Source: Sphingobium sp. EP60837
GTDB lineage: Bacteria; Pseudomonadota; Alphaproteobacteria; Sphingomonadales; Sphingomonadaceae
Direction: 5' to 3'
DNA length: 64,000 nucleotides
Assembly (NCBI RefSeq): GCF_001658005.1
Contig: NZ_CP015986.1
Location: 2,419,501-2,483,500, forward strand
This document shows positions 54,429 through 63,482 of this stretch, in pieces. A program made the translations under genes and the position numbers. The notes below the pieces were generated by a model, which was not told the origin of the DNA, did no database searches, and saw only the letters and a list, made by a program, of their open reading frames with translations. Every line of letters begins with the position of its first letter. The stretch's first letter is position 1.

Positions 54429-55435
54429 TTATAGGCAATCCAGCAATTGAGCAGCGCGTTGGCAAGCCCGCGATCGATGGTTTCGGCCGCTTCTTCGACG
54501 CCTTCACGCAGATCGGTCACGGCGTCAGCCACCATGAGGGCGGCGGCTGCGTTCATCAGTACCGCGTCGCGATAGGGGCCTTCTTCTCCTTGAAGCATTG
54601 CGCGAAGGGCGGCGGCATTGTGAATGGGATCGCCGCCTCGGATGGCTTCGACGGGGTGAGTGGGGAGGCCAGCGTCGGCGGAAACTAGACGGCGCATCGC
54701 GATGATACCTTGGGCCGTCACTTCGGCAACGTCATTTCCACCGGCGAGAGACAGTTCGTCCAGTCCTTCGTCGCCCGATACGATCATCGCCCGATCGACG
54801 CCCAGATCGGCGAGCGCTTCGGCATAGATGGGCACATATGCGGGCCGGGCGATGCCGACCAGTTGGCGACGTACGCCTGCAGGATTGGCGAGCGGACCCA
54901 TGAGGTTGAAGATAGTGCGCTGACCGATAGCCTTGCGGATCGGCCCGAAACGCTTGAGCGCCGGATGATGCTTTTGAGCGAATAAGAAGCAGATGCCGAG
55001 GTCTGCGAGGGTTTCTTCTGCGGTCTCGGCGGCGCGGTCGAGGTTGAGGCCGAGCGCTTCCAGCGTGTCGGCTGCGCCCGCCTTCGAGGAAGCCGCGCGG
55101 TTGCCATGCTTGGCTACGGGGATGCCCGCGGCTGCAACAACCAGCGATACGGCTGTGGAGACATTGAGCGTGTGGTGGCCGTCTCCGCCTGTTCCGCACA
55201 CGTCGATCGCGCCAGCGGGGGCGGAGACCGGGATCATCCGAGCGCGCATGGCTCGGGCGGCGGCGGCTATCTCGATTGCGCTTTCGCCTCGCTGCGCCAT
55301 TGCCACCAAGAAGTCGGCGATCTCCGCTTCTGGCAGGTCAGCGTCGAACAGCAGGTCGAAGGCGTGGGCGGCTTCGGCTGCGCTCAGCGGCGTCGTCGGA
55401 TCGGGCAGGCGGGTCATCGCTTGTGCCTTAATCAT
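54425..55435 (-). CDS. trpD: Anthranilate phosphoribosyltransferase
   Basis: Transfers phosphoribose from PRPP to anthranilate. The 336 residues include [27 protein letters not shown] (PRPP motif), [61 protein letters not shown] and [11 protein letters not shown]. The frame opens with [13 protein letters not shown]; the ATG six codons later (55417) is an equal candidate. It is coupled to trpC and lies 79 bases downstream of trpG. Confidence 0.95.
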   Translation of the reverse strand: MIKAQAMTRLPDPTTPLSAAEAAHAFDLLFDADLPEAEIADFLVAMAQRGESAIEIAAAARAMRARMIPVSAPAGAIDVCGTGGDGHHTLNVSTAVSLVVAAAGIPVAKHGNRAASSKAGAADTLEALGLNLDRAAETAEETLADLGICFLFAQKHHPALKRFGPIRKAIGQRTIFNLMGPLANPAGVRRQLVGIARPAYVPIYAEALADLGVDRAMIVSGDEGLDELSLAGGNDVAEVTAQGIIAMRRLVSADAGLPTHPVEAIRGGDPIHNAAALRAMLQGEEGPYRDAVLMNAAAALMVADAVTDLREGVEEAAETIDRGLANALLNCWIAYK

Positions 55436-55513
55436 TCTGCCGGGCTTGAGTCGAGGGATTCGACAGCTTCAGCCCCACCGAAGGAAAGCGCCTGGCTGCA
55501 AAGCTGCGGAGAG

Positions 55514-56104
55514 TCAGGCGGCGGCGCGCTGGCGGACGGGAATGCCGGCGATGCGCATGAAGTTGGCCAGCATCTCATGTCCATATTCCGTGGCGATGCT
55601 TTCCGGGTGGAACTGAACCGAGTGGATGGGCAGGCTTTGGTGACGAAAGGCCATGACCGATCCATCCTCACTGCTGGCGTTAACCACCAGGCTTTGCGGG
55701 ATGTCCTCAACGATGAGTGAGTGGTAGCGGGTTGCGGTGAAGGGTGAGGGGATATCTTTGAACAGGCCCGTACCATCATGAGTGACGGGGGAGGTTTTCC
55801 CGTGCATGAGACCGCCGCGTACGACCTGGCCGCCGAAATGCTGGCCGATGGCTTGGTGACCTAGGCATACGCCCAGCAAAGGCGCGCCGGCGTCGGCGCA
55901 GGCTGCGACGAGATCGAGGCTGACGCCCGCCTCATTCGGCGTACAAGGACCGGGCGAGAGCAGGAAAGCGCTCGCCCCGCTGGAAAGCGCCTGGCCTGCG
56001 GAGATGGCGTCGTTGCGGACCACTTCGACTTCTGCCCCCAACTCCATCAGATAATGGACGAGGTTCCAGGTGAAGCTGTCGTAATTGTCGATGACGAGGA
56101 TCAT
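55514..56104 (-). CDS. trpG: Anthranilate synthase glutamine amidotransferase (TrpG/PabA type)
   Basis: Supplies ammonia from glutamine to TrpE for anthranilate, and in many bacteria also serves PabB. The 196-residue class I amidotransferase has [32 protein letters not shown], the catalytic Cys in [17 protein letters not shown] and the His-Glu in [13 protein letters not shown]. The start is ATG 56104; an eight-codon extension lacks conservation. trpE is not in the window, so it is probably elsewhere. Confidence 0.93.
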   Translation of the reverse strand: MILVIDNYDSFTWNLVHYLMELGAEVEVVRNDAISAGQALSSGASAFLLSPGPCTPNEAGVSLDLVAACADAGAPLLGVCLGHQAIGQHFGGQVVRGGLMHGKTSPVTHDGTGLFKDIPSPFTATRYHSLIVEDIPQSLVVNASSEDGSVMAFRHQSLPIHSVQFHPESIATEYGHEMLANFMRIAGIPVRQRAAA

Positions 56105-56165
56105 GGGAGGAAGGCTATAGTGCGCCAAGTGCGCTCGGCCAATGGGAATCGGCGCGCAGCTTCCT

Positions 56166-56190
56166 TGAACCTGCGCGATGCTGTTGCGTT
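56166..56190 (+). promoter_or_regulatory. Near-consensus EcfG promoter before the DUF6766-like gene
   Basis: TGAAC, a 16-base spacer and CGTT differ from the general stress consensus GGAAC-N16-CGTT only at the first base. It lies 31 bases before the ATG at 56221. Functional status is inferred. Confidence 0.5.
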
Positions 56191-56220
56191 GTCCACCCGT
56201 AATGAACGGAGACAGATGCG

Positions 56221-56622
56221 ATGAAGCGCTATGCCTATGGCTGGATCACGGCCCTGTTTTTCCTGGTGTCGATTGGATTGCATTGGCTGTTTGGCTGGTG
56301 GGCCTATGTCGATGAAGCACAGACGCATAGACAGGTGCCGGAGCTGGCTTCCTACTTGGTTGAGATGGGGCGCGACACGTTCGAGAATTGGCAGTCCGAA
56401 TTTCTGCAACTCATCTGGCAGGTCGTGGGCCTCGCCTATTTTCTTTACGTCGGATCGCCAGCTTCAAAGGAAAATGACGATCGGATGGAAGCCAAGATCG
56501 ACGAGCTGTTGAAGATGGCTGGAGGAGACGATGCCGAGCGGCTGATCCGGAAAATCGACGATCGCTATCTGCGCGCAGGCGGCCATGCCAAGCCTCATGG
56601 TCATGACCTGGGCTATGAATGA
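56221..56622 (+). CDS. Small membrane protein, DUF6766-like
   Basis: A 133-residue protein with two hydrophobic helices ([22 protein letters not shown], residues 8-29; [18 protein letters not shown], about 61-78). A soluble C-terminus has the motif [21 protein letters not shown], which resembles DUF6766 proteins. A His-containing tail ([14 protein letters not shown]) follows. The function is unknown. A near-consensus stress promoter precedes it and a hemerythrin gene follows after 68 bases, suggesting a stress-response role. Confidence 0.65.
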   Translation: MKRYAYGWITALFFLVSIGLHWLFGWWAYVDEAQTHRQVPELASYLVEMGRDTFENWQSEFLQLIWQVVGLAYFLYVGSPASKENDDRMEAKIDELLKMAGGDDAERLIRKIDDRYLRAGGHAKPHGHDLGYE

Positions 56623-56632
56623 TGGAGCCTGG

Positions 56633-56658
56633 GGAACCGACACGCTCGTCAGCCGCTT
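56633..56658 (+). promoter_or_regulatory. Weak EcfG-like promoter before the hemerythrin gene
   Basis: GGAAC at 56633-56637, 16 bases, then CGCTT instead of CGTT. The -35-like half is perfect and the -10-like half has one mismatch. It lies 33 bases upstream of the hemerythrin ATG. Confidence 0.35.
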
Positions 56659-56690
56659 CTTGATCATAGTTGTTCGTGAGGAGGACGGAA

Positions 56691-57203
56691 ATGGCCAAAG
56701 CCGAGTTTACTGACGCGATCGCCTTGCTGAAAGCCGACCATCGTAAGGTGGAAGATCTGTTCGAGCAGTTCGAGAAAGCCAAGGCGGCAAACCGCAAGCG
56801 GGATATTGCGCATCAAATCTGCGTTGAACTTAAGATCCATACGATGATCGAGGAAGAGATTTTCTACCCAGCCTTCCGCGGCAAAATAGAGGATGATACG
56901 CTGGATGAAGCTTATGTCGAACATGATGGCGCCAAGGTACTGGTGAACGACATCGAGGGTGGATCGCCTGAGGATGATTTTTACGATGCCAAGGTCAGGG
57001 TCCTGTCCGAAGAGATCAAGCACCATGTGAAGGAAGAAGAACGTCAGTCCGACGGCATGTTCGCGCAGTGCCGTAAGACCGATGTCGATCTAGTGGCACT
57101 AAGGGACCGAATGTTGGCCCGCAAACAGGAGTTGATGGCGCAAGCCGCGGCTGGCGGACTACCGGTTGCGAAGCCCAAGGCGGTTCATCTGGTGGCTGCT
57201 TGA
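56691..57203 (+). CDS. Hemerythrin HHE-domain protein
   Basis: A 170-residue four-helix protein likely to bind a di-iron centre. The HHE pattern is visible: LKADHRKVEDLFEQFE (first His), ICVELKIHTMIEEEIFYPAF (His and Glu), VEHDGAKVLVNDIE and LSEEIKHHVKEEERQSDGMF. The Lys/Ala-rich C-terminus (PVAKPKAVHLVAA) is not conserved. Such proteins sense or store oxygen, iron or nitric oxide. The ATG at 56691 follows GAGGAGGACGGAA. It is in a small stress-like group and precedes the tmRNA gene by about 50 bases. Confidence 0.9.
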   Translation: MAKAEFTDAIALLKADHRKVEDLFEQFEKAKAANRKRDIAHQICVELKIHTMIEEEIFYPAFRGKIEDDTLDEAYVEHDGAKVLVNDIEGGSPEDDFYDAKVRVLSEEIKHHVKEEERQSDGMFAQCRKTDVDLVALRDRMLARKQELMAQAAAGGLPVAKPKAVHLVAA

Positions 57204-57255
57204 CCCGAGAGGTTGAAAAAGCCGGCGCATTATCCCATATGCGTCGGTGCCGGGT

Positions 57256-57598
57256 TCGCCCGGCTATGGTGATAAATCGTATCGTGCAATAGGCGCAGCG
57301 GACCCGGGGGCAGTACCCGGCGGCTCCACCACATGTCCCGCTAGGCGGGGCGTCTGACGGGGCCGAACTAGGATCGACGTGTGTTGAAAAGCGATTGCTT
57401 TCACTCGGCCTGAGTACGCCGTAAAAAGGTTCAAAACTCACAAGTGCCAACGATAACGAGGCTCTTGCTCTTGCTGCGTAATTGATGGCCTCGCGGCCGG
57501 ACATTACTCAAAAAGAACGCGGTTGAACCCACCGGGCAACAGAAGGGAATTCAGCGGCTTCCGGAGGAGCCGGGCAACAGAATCCTCCGGACCTTTTT
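57256..57598 (+). ncRNA. ssrA: Two-piece (circularly permuted) tmRNA
   Basis: tmRNA rescues stalled ribosomes with SmpB and adds a degradation tag. In alphaproteobacteria the gene is permuted: the acceptor piece comes first, ending in CGGCTCC-ACCA (57321-57331). A removed spacer follows, then the coding piece beginning GGGGCCG (57359-57365), which pairs with CGGCTCC to rebuild the acceptor stem. The T-stem is CCGGG/CCCGG with loop GGCAGTA just before CGGCTCC. The tag reading frame is 57446-57481, giving ANDNEALALAA and stop. The 5' edge is approximate; a GC-rich hairpin at 57220-57255 may belong to the precursor. Confidence 0.9.
57560..57598 (+). terminator. Intrinsic terminator of the tmRNA gene
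   Basis: TCCGGAGGA at 57560-57568 pairs with TCCTCCGGA at 57583-57591, followed by CCTTTTT. It ends the tmRNA precursor; part of the structure may stay in the mature 3' end of the coding piece. Confidence 0.88.
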
Positions 57599-58130
57599 GT
57601 ATAAAAATTTGTTCGAAGCTTCTTCTGAAGCTGGCCGGTTTGCTCGCTCATGCTGCCTGCTAAAGAACGCCGTGAGGCTGTGACAGCTCGAGCAAGGAAA
57701 ACGGTCTAAGATATTCAATTTGCAGCTTATGGCTTGGCATTGGCTATGGGAGCGCCGGGGACGGGGACGTAGTGGTTATGGCGCCTAGTCTTCATCTGCC
57801 GTCTAGTCATTGTGCGTTCATCAAATCCAAACGTCCCAGTCATATGGCGTGCCTAGCTGCGGCATTCGATGGCGACAGGGAGCGTTGTCCGATTAAAGAA
57901 TCCCCTTCGCTCAGTATCCTATCACAAACGGGCAGCAGCCTGAGGCAGAGACGAAATGGCTAAGATAAACCGTTTCACTGCCGGTTTCATGGCGGGCTGC
58001 TGCGTCTTTGACCGTCGCATTATGATCGGCTTGGCTGTTGATGAAGTTTCGGTCTGCACGTGCAGGGCTTCTGCGTGGGGATTCGCTCACCCGTCTGCCC
58101 TGTGGTAAAGCGTCGGGCCGGCAGGCGGAG
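57599..58130. other. Spacer between tmRNA and CYTH-CHAD gene
   Basis: About 530 bases without a supported gene. A short hairpin (AGCTTC-TTCT-GAAGCT, 57617-57632) follows the tmRNA terminator. A 63-codon frame at 57772-57963 lacks a ribosome site and family features. Although tmRNA genes are frequent integration sites, no repeated attachment sequence or integrase was seen. Confidence 0.5.
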
Positions 58131-59597
58131 ATGGCCAACGTGAAGCAGGAAGTTGAGCTGAAACTGGAACTGCCGTCAAAGGCGATCGAGGCGTTCGAGC
58201 GATCCGGGCTCTTGCCTGACGAGGGAGCCCGGGCCGAACTGCAGGCCGTCTATTTTGATACGCCTGACCGGCAACTTAAGGCCAAGGGCTATACGTTGCG
58301 TATCCGCCGGTCGGGGAATGAGCGCATTCAGACCGTGAAGGCTGATGATGGGCAGGGCGGGGGTGGGCTGTTTGCGCGAGCTGAGTGGGAAATGCCGGTC
58401 GCGCAGGATGAGCCGGTCATAGACACGCGAACGCCGATAGCGGCAGCGCTGGGCGAAGCGGCGGACATGATCGCGCCTGCGTTCCATGTGGACGTCGAGC
58501 GGCGGACTTGGTTGATTGCTGAAGGTCAAACGGAAATCGAATTGGTGCTTGACATAGGCATGGTAAGCGCTGGCGAACGGCAAGCGCCGATTTGCGAGAT
58601 CGAGTTGGAAAGCAAGGCGGGCGGGCCTGCCGCGCTCTTCTCGCTGGCGCGGCAGATAGAGGCGCTGGTGCCGGTTCGGCTAGGCGTCGCCGCCAAGTCC
58701 GAACGCGGCTATCGGCTGTTGGCGGACGCGACTTCATCTTTCAAGGCGGAGCCGGTTAGCCTGAAGACGGGCAACCGGGCGGAAGAGGCTTTCCAAACTA
58801 TCGTCCGCGCCTGTGTGCGGCATTATCGGTTGAACGAAGGATTGTTGCTCGACCATTATGAGCCGCTGGCGCTGCATCAAGCGAGGGTCGCTGTGCGGCG
58901 GCTGCGATCGGCGCTAACGCTGTTCAAGCCGATGCTGGCCGAGGCGGACGTTTCACGGTTCCAAGCTGAGTTGCGCTGGCTTGCGAAGCTGCTGGGCGAG
59001 GCGCGGGACCTGGATGTGCTGGTGGATCGAACGGAGCCAGGAGAACTGCAGGACCGTATCGATGCGGCGCGGAGGGTGGCACATGCCAAGGTGATCGATG
59101 CACTGGAATCGCAGCGTGTGTGCGGCATGATGATCGATATTGTCGAGTGGCTGACACTAGGCGCCGGAAAGGTGGCTCCCGACGCCGAGCGGCTGCGCGA
59201 TGAGCCGGCGGAGCTGTTTGCGGCTCGCCAGTTGCAGCGTTTCCATCGCTGGGTAGTGAGACATGGCCGCAGGATGACGAAGCTGGACGATGAGCGGCGT
59301 CACGAAGTCCGCAAGAAGGCAAAGAAGCTACGTTATGCCTCGGAGTTTTTCGCCGGTCTTTTCATCGGCACGAAAAAAGAGCGGCGGTGGCATGGCCGCT
59401 ATATCGAGGCGTTGGAAGTGCTGCAGGATGATTTGGGCGCACTTAACGATCTGGTCAGCACAGCCGGTCTCTTGTCGAAACACGGCCTGTCGGGCGATCC
59501 TGGCGCGGTGAAAGGCGGCGGGAGCAAAAAGAAGCTGATTGCCGTTGCGGCAGGCGCTCATGAGGAACTGGCGGACGCCAAGCCTTTTTGGTGCTGA
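58131..59597 (+). CDS. CYTH and CHAD domain protein (putative inorganic triphosphatase)
   Basis: A 488-residue fusion. The CYTH domain (about 1-205) has the ExExK signature EVELK at residues 7-11, then VYFDTPDRQLKAKGYTLRIRRSG and EIELESKAG, and should hydrolyse triphosphates in a Mg-dependent tunnel. The CHAD domain (about 215-470) is helical with conserved basic and His residues (LDHYEPLALHQARVAVRRLRSALTLFKPML, VRKKAKKLRYASEFFAGLF) and is known to bind polyphosphate. The ATG at 58131 matches the family start; AGGCGGAG is unusually close to it. A longer frame to 58038 is unsupported. Confidence 0.9.
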   Translation: MANVKQEVELKLELPSKAIEAFERSGLLPDEGARAELQAVYFDTPDRQLKAKGYTLRIRRSGNERIQTVKADDGQGGGGLFARAEWEMPVAQDEPVIDTRTPIAAALGEAADMIAPAFHVDVERRTWLIAEGQTEIELVLDIGMVSAGERQAPICEIELESKAGGPAALFSLARQIEALVPVRLGVAAKSERGYRLLADATSSFKAEPVSLKTGNRAEEAFQTIVRACVRHYRLNEGLLLDHYEPLALHQARVAVRRLRSALTLFKPMLAEADVSRFQAELRWLAKLLGEARDLDVLVDRTEPGELQDRIDAARRVAHAKVIDALESQRVCGMMIDIVEWLTLGAGKVAPDAERLRDEPAELFAARQLQRFHRWVVRHGRRMTKLDDERRHEVRKKAKKLRYASEFFAGLFIGTKKERRWHGRYIEALEVLQDDLGALNDLVSTAGLLSKHGLSGDPGAVKGGGSKKKLIAVAAGAHEELADAKPFWC

Positions 59598-59600
59598 CCA

Positions 59601-60248
59601 TCAGGCCCAGCGGCGCTCGCGATACCATTTGGTGATGATGTGCTTGACGCCGCTGCGCACCTTCATGCCGTGATGCAGACTGGCTCCATTATATTTGCCG
59701 GGCTCCAGGCGATTATTCCAGGCGAGCAGCTTGCCGGTTTCAGGCTGAACCGTCTTGCCGATTTTGACGAAGCGCGTGGCACCGCCGGCCGCAGGTTGGT
59801 TGAGATAGATCATCAGCGTCCAAGTGCGGTTGCCCGCCACCGCGCAATAGCGTTCGAAGTCGATGCCGCAGGGCTCGAAATAGTCTGTATGAGCTTTGAA
59901 TTCCTGACCAACGGCATAACATTGCCCCTGGATCGGCTCTCCATAAACAGGATCGATACCGGCGAAAGCTGCGAGCTTTTCGTCGATGGCGGCGATGAAG
60001 TGGTCGGCGCGATCCAGATCACAGGTTTCGCTGGTGCGAAATCCCGTGTCGCCATTGGTGTCTGCGATGGTCGAGGGGCGACGGCTCGCTTCAATGCGAT
60101 CGATCAAGCCCGCGCATTCTTCCGGGCTGAGGAAGTTGCGCCGGATGAACAGCGTCAGATCACGGCTAGGCACGCGTTGAATTTGGGGATGGGCAGCGAT
60201 CCAGGCGGGGTCGGCATCGGCCCCCTGAGGGATGGGTCGGTGTGACAT
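59601..60248 (-). CDS. Prolyl-4-hydroxylase-like 2-oxoglutarate/Fe(II) oxygenase
   Basis: A 215-residue dioxygenase with the double-stranded beta-helix core of P4H proteins. The Fe ligands are His120 and Asp122 (AHTDYFEP) and His192 (SLHHGMKV), and Lys202 (GVKHIITKW) should bind 2-oxoglutarate. SRDLTLFIRRNFLSPEECAGLIDRIE and TSETCDL are characteristic N-terminal segments. The substrate protein is unknown; bacterial relatives hydroxylate prolines or other residues. The ATG at 60248 (MSHRPIPQ) is chosen over a 29-codon extension. It converges on the CYTH-CHAD gene with 3 bases between stops. Confidence 0.9.
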   Translation of the reverse strand: MSHRPIPQGADADPAWIAAHPQIQRVPSRDLTLFIRRNFLSPEECAGLIDRIEASRRPSTIADTNGDTGFRTSETCDLDRADHFIAAIDEKLAAFAGIDPVYGEPIQGQCYAVGQEFKAHTDYFEPCGIDFERYCAVAGNRTWTLMIYLNQPAAGGATRFVKIGKTVQPETGKLLAWNNRLEPGKYNGASLHHGMKVRSGVKHIITKWYRERRWA

Positions 60249-60414
60249 AATGGGCCCCGAGGCGAAAAGTCGTCCTCTTGCTATCGCTCGACGCTCGAAT
60301 TGCAAGCGTCGTCGCTTGCGAATTGCCGCTGTCATGGATAGGCCACATATCTGTCATCCAGCAGTAAAAACAGTTTCCTAGCAGGCGCCGGTATTAAGGG
60401 GGACTACCAGGTTC

Positions 60415-61239
60415 ATGCGCGTGCCGTTTCGCGACAATATTCAGAGCTTTGGCAACCGGCTGGCGCCCATCGATTGGCTGCGTGTTGTCGAGAAGCTGCT
60501 GCTCGGCCTGCTTGCCCTGCAGTGCGCGCGATTGCTGTGGGCGGTGCTCACACCGGTAGGCAGCTTTGGGCCTTGGGAAGGGCGGCAGGCGCAGTTTCCC
60601 TCCATGGCCACGCGGCAAAGCTTATTCTCCGGCTTCGATCCTTTTTACCGGGCCGGTACGCAGCAGGCGGCAGGCGGCGGCGTCGTTACTTCGCTCGCGC
60701 TGACGGTCTATGGCATCCGGTTAAATGAGGGATCAGGGCTAGGATCGGCGATTGTGGCGGGCCCGGATGGTGTGCAGAACAGCTTCGCCGTGGGTGAGGA
60801 GATAATGCCTGGCGTCGTGCTGAAGGCAGTGGCGTTCGACCATATCACGATAGACCGAGGCGGCGCGGAGGAGCAGGTCTTCCTCGATCAGTCCCAGCCC
60901 GCATCCGCCTCGGCCGCTCCGGGCGACGGCGGAGCGCCGCTTGCCATTCCCGGCATGGACAATCCCACCGCCGATGCCCTTAAGCGCGACATCGGCTTTG
61001 CGCCGCGGATGCAGAATGGTCGCATCACGGGACTTATCTTGACCGCCCGCGGACCGGCATTTCAGAACGCAGGCTTTCAGTCTGGGGATATCATTACCCA
61101 GGTCGATGGCCAACCGGTGGGATCGCCAAGCGATCTCCAGGCGCTGCAAGGGAAGATCATGCCGGGCGCACGAATTTCCCTGACGGTCGAGCGTGGTGCA
61201 AATCTTTCGACGATCAATCTTACCCTGCAAGGCCAATGA
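60415..61239 (+). CDS. gspC: Type II secretion system protein C
   Basis: The inner membrane component that links the assembly platform to the secretin and influences substrate choice. The 274 residues begin with a short cytoplasmic part, then a TM helix (KLLLGLLALQCARLLWAVLTPVG). The HR region (about 75-165) has VTSLALTVYGIRLNEGSGLGSAIVAGPDGVQNSFAVGEEI. A C-terminal PDZ domain (about 195-274) contains GRITGLILTARGPAFQNAGFQSGDIITQVDGQPVGS. Its stop overlaps the gspD ATG by 4 bases (ATGA). Confidence 0.92.
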   Translation: MRVPFRDNIQSFGNRLAPIDWLRVVEKLLLGLLALQCARLLWAVLTPVGSFGPWEGRQAQFPSMATRQSLFSGFDPFYRAGTQQAAGGGVVTSLALTVYGIRLNEGSGLGSAIVAGPDGVQNSFAVGEEIMPGVVLKAVAFDHITIDRGGAEEQVFLDQSQPASASAAPGDGGAPLAIPGMDNPTADALKRDIGFAPRMQNGRITGLILTARGPAFQNAGFQSGDIITQVDGQPVGSPSDLQALQGKIMPGARISLTVERGANLSTINLTLQGQ

Positions 61240-63413
61240 CCAGAAAATTGCTCCTTTCCGCTTCCATGGCCCTTGCTCTAGCGGCGCCGATCGCTTCGCC
61301 GCTATTGGCGCAGCAGACGCTGAACGTGCGGGACGCGGATATTCGCGCCTTCATTCAGGATGCTGCGCGAGTGACGGGGCGGACCTTCATCATCGACAAT
61401 CGCGTGCAGGGAAAGGTATCGGTTGTGACAGACCGGCCGCTATCTCGATCCGAATATTTCGAAATTTTCCTGTCCACGCTGCGCGCGAACGGCCTTGTCG
61501 CCGTGCCAGCGCCGGGCGGAGCCTATCGTATTCAGCCCGCTGATGGCGCCGCGGGACAACCCAGCGTGGTGGGACGAGCGACCAACCGCAATCAATTTGT
61601 GACCGAGGTGTTCCGCCTGCGCTCCATCGACGCGGCGAGCGCACTCGAGACGCTACGGCCGTTGGTGAGTAAGGACGGATCAGTAACCGCCAACCGCGCC
61701 GGGAACAGCGTGGTGGTGGCTGACTATGCCGACAATATCGGGCGTATCCGGCAGGTTCTCGCCAGGATCGACCGCGACACAGCGGCGACCCAGACGGTAA
61801 TGCTGCGTAATGCTGGGGCGCGTGAGATTGCGACATCGCTCCAGGCTTTGGTGCAAAGCGGCGGAGAAGGCGCGCAGCGTGCCGCGACGATCGTGCCGAT
61901 CGACAGCAGCAACTCTGTCGCGATCCGGGGCGATGCCGGAACGGTGGCGCGGCTGGCGCAGATGGCGCGCGACCTGGACAGGCAGGCGGCAAGCGGGACT
62001 GAGATCCGCGTCTATTGGCTGGAACATGCCGATGCAGAAAAGCTGCTTCCTGTGCTGCAACAACTGGTCGGGCAATCCAGCAATTCAACGGTGGCCTCGT
62101 CAATCCCGGCCGCGGGAAACGGAGCGGCTCCCCCTCCTGCGGCGCCTGCTGCTATGGTGTCGAATGGGCCGTCGGGCAGTGGCATTTCGACGCGGGGGCC
62201 AGCGATCGTCACTCGCTATGAAGGCGCGAATGCGATCATCGTGGCGGCAAACAGCGACGTGCAGCGCATGTTGGGCGAAACAATCCGCCAGCTCGATACG
62301 CGGCGCGAGCAGGTTCTAGTCGAGGCGATCATCGTGGAAATCAGCGATGCCGCTGCCAAGAAGCTGGGCGTCCAGTTCCTGATCGGCAGCACCAAGACGG
62401 GGTTTGCCGCCACCAACTATTCCAACGCCTCGCCCAATCTGTTGACGCTGGCGGGGGCGATTGGGGCGAACGAACTTGGCAAGACTACGACGACGGTCGT
62501 CAACGGCGGGGTGACCACGACCACGACCACGACTGAAAATAGCAATTTGGCCAGCACATTGCAGCAGGCAGCTGTCGATAGCCTTATGAACGCGACCGGC
62601 GGTTTCGGCGGAGTTGCGACGCAGATCGGCCGCAACGGGATTTTCGGCGCGATTATCAACGCGGTGAGGTCCGACACCGACAGCAATATTCTGTCCACCC
62701 CTTCGGTGATGACGTTGGATAATCAAAAGGCGTCGATCCTGGTGGGGCAGCAGGTGCCGATCACAACTGGCGAAGCGCTGAGCCAGAATTTCGATAATCA
62801 GTTCCGCACCGTTCAGCGGCAGGATGTGGGCATCAAGCTAGAGGTGAAGCCGCAAATCAATACCGGCGGCGCGATCAAGCTGTTCCTCAGGCAGGAAGTA
62901 TCCAGCGTTGCGGGGCCTGTCAGCAACAACAACAGCGACCTCATCATAAACAAGCGCGAGATCGAGACGACCGTGACGGTCGATGATGGCGAGATATTGG
63001 CGCTGGGCGGTCTGCTGGATGACAATGAGCGCAAGACGATCGAGCGCATTCCGCTGCTGTCCGACATCCCGGGTCTTGGCGAACTGTTCAAATCGCGTTC
63101 GAAGAGCCGGACCAAGACGAATTTGATGGTCTTCATCCGGCCGACCATCCTGCGGTCCAAGGAGGATGCGCAGCGTCTGACGCAGCAGCGCTATGGCTAT
63201 GTTCGCGGTATGCAGTTGCGGCGCAATCCGGATGTAGAGCCGAGCATCGACGAGTTGGTGCGCGACTATATGGGGGCAGAGCCGCCTGCCGCTGCGCCAC
63301 AGCCGGGCGACGCGGTGGTGCAGCCTGCGGCAGAGGTGATCGAGCCCACCTCACGCCAGTCAAGCAGCGTGGCGCGGCCGGTGGGTGCGCCGATTAGTGG
63401 GAGGGAGCGGTGA
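61236..63413 (+). CDS. gspD: Type II secretion system secretin
   Basis: The outer membrane channel of the type II system. The 725 residues have a signal peptide (LLLSASMALALAAPIASPLLAQQ). The N0-N3 domains start with LNVRDADIRAFIQDAARVTGRTFIIDNRVQGKV and include FRLRSIDAASALETLRPLVS and TEIRVYWLEHADAEKLLPVLQQL. The secretin core shows VLVEAIIVEISDAAAKKLGVQFLIG, SNILSTPSVMTLDNQKASILVGQQVP and GEILALGGLLDDNERKTIERIPLLSDIPGLGELFKSRS. A threonine-rich loop (TTTTVVNGGVTTTTTTT) lies in the channel region. The C-terminal 60 residues may bind a pilotin. Confidence 0.95.
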   Translation: MTRKLLLSASMALALAAPIASPLLAQQTLNVRDADIRAFIQDAARVTGRTFIIDNRVQGKVSVVTDRPLSRSEYFEIFLSTLRANGLVAVPAPGGAYRIQPADGAAGQPSVVGRATNRNQFVTEVFRLRSIDAASALETLRPLVSKDGSVTANRAGNSVVVADYADNIGRIRQVLARIDRDTAATQTVMLRNAGAREIATSLQALVQSGGEGAQRAATIVPIDSSNSVAIRGDAGTVARLAQMARDLDRQAASGTEIRVYWLEHADAEKLLPVLQQLVGQSSNSTVASSIPAAGNGAAPPPAAPAAMVSNGPSGSGISTRGPAIVTRYEGANAIIVAANSDVQRMLGETIRQLDTRREQVLVEAIIVEISDAAAKKLGVQFLIGSTKTGFAATNYSNASPNLLTLAGAIGANELGKTTTTVVNGGVTTTTTTTENSNLASTLQQAAVDSLMNATGGFGGVATQIGRNGIFGAIINAVRSDTDSNILSTPSVMTLDNQKASILVGQQVPITTGEALSQNFDNQFRTVQRQDVGIKLEVKPQINTGGAIKLFLRQEVSSVAGPVSNNNSDLIINKREIETTVTVDDGEILALGGLLDDNERKTIERIPLLSDIPGLGELFKSRSKSRTKTNLMVFIRPTILRSKEDAQRLTQQRYGYVRGMQLRRNPDVEPSIDELVRDYMGAEPPAAAPQPGDAVVQPAAEVIEPTSRQSSSVARPVGAPISGRER

Positions 63414-63482
63414 TCCTTTCTCGACCTCCGTTTGCCCTGGGCTTCTCTGGTTTCAACAAGTCCCGTCCGAGTGGAGGATAGG

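Noticed and set aside
57599..58130. A mobile element attachment site downstream of the tmRNA gene
   Set aside because: tmRNA genes are common integration targets, but no repeat of the tmRNA end, integrase or phage gene could be seen nearby.
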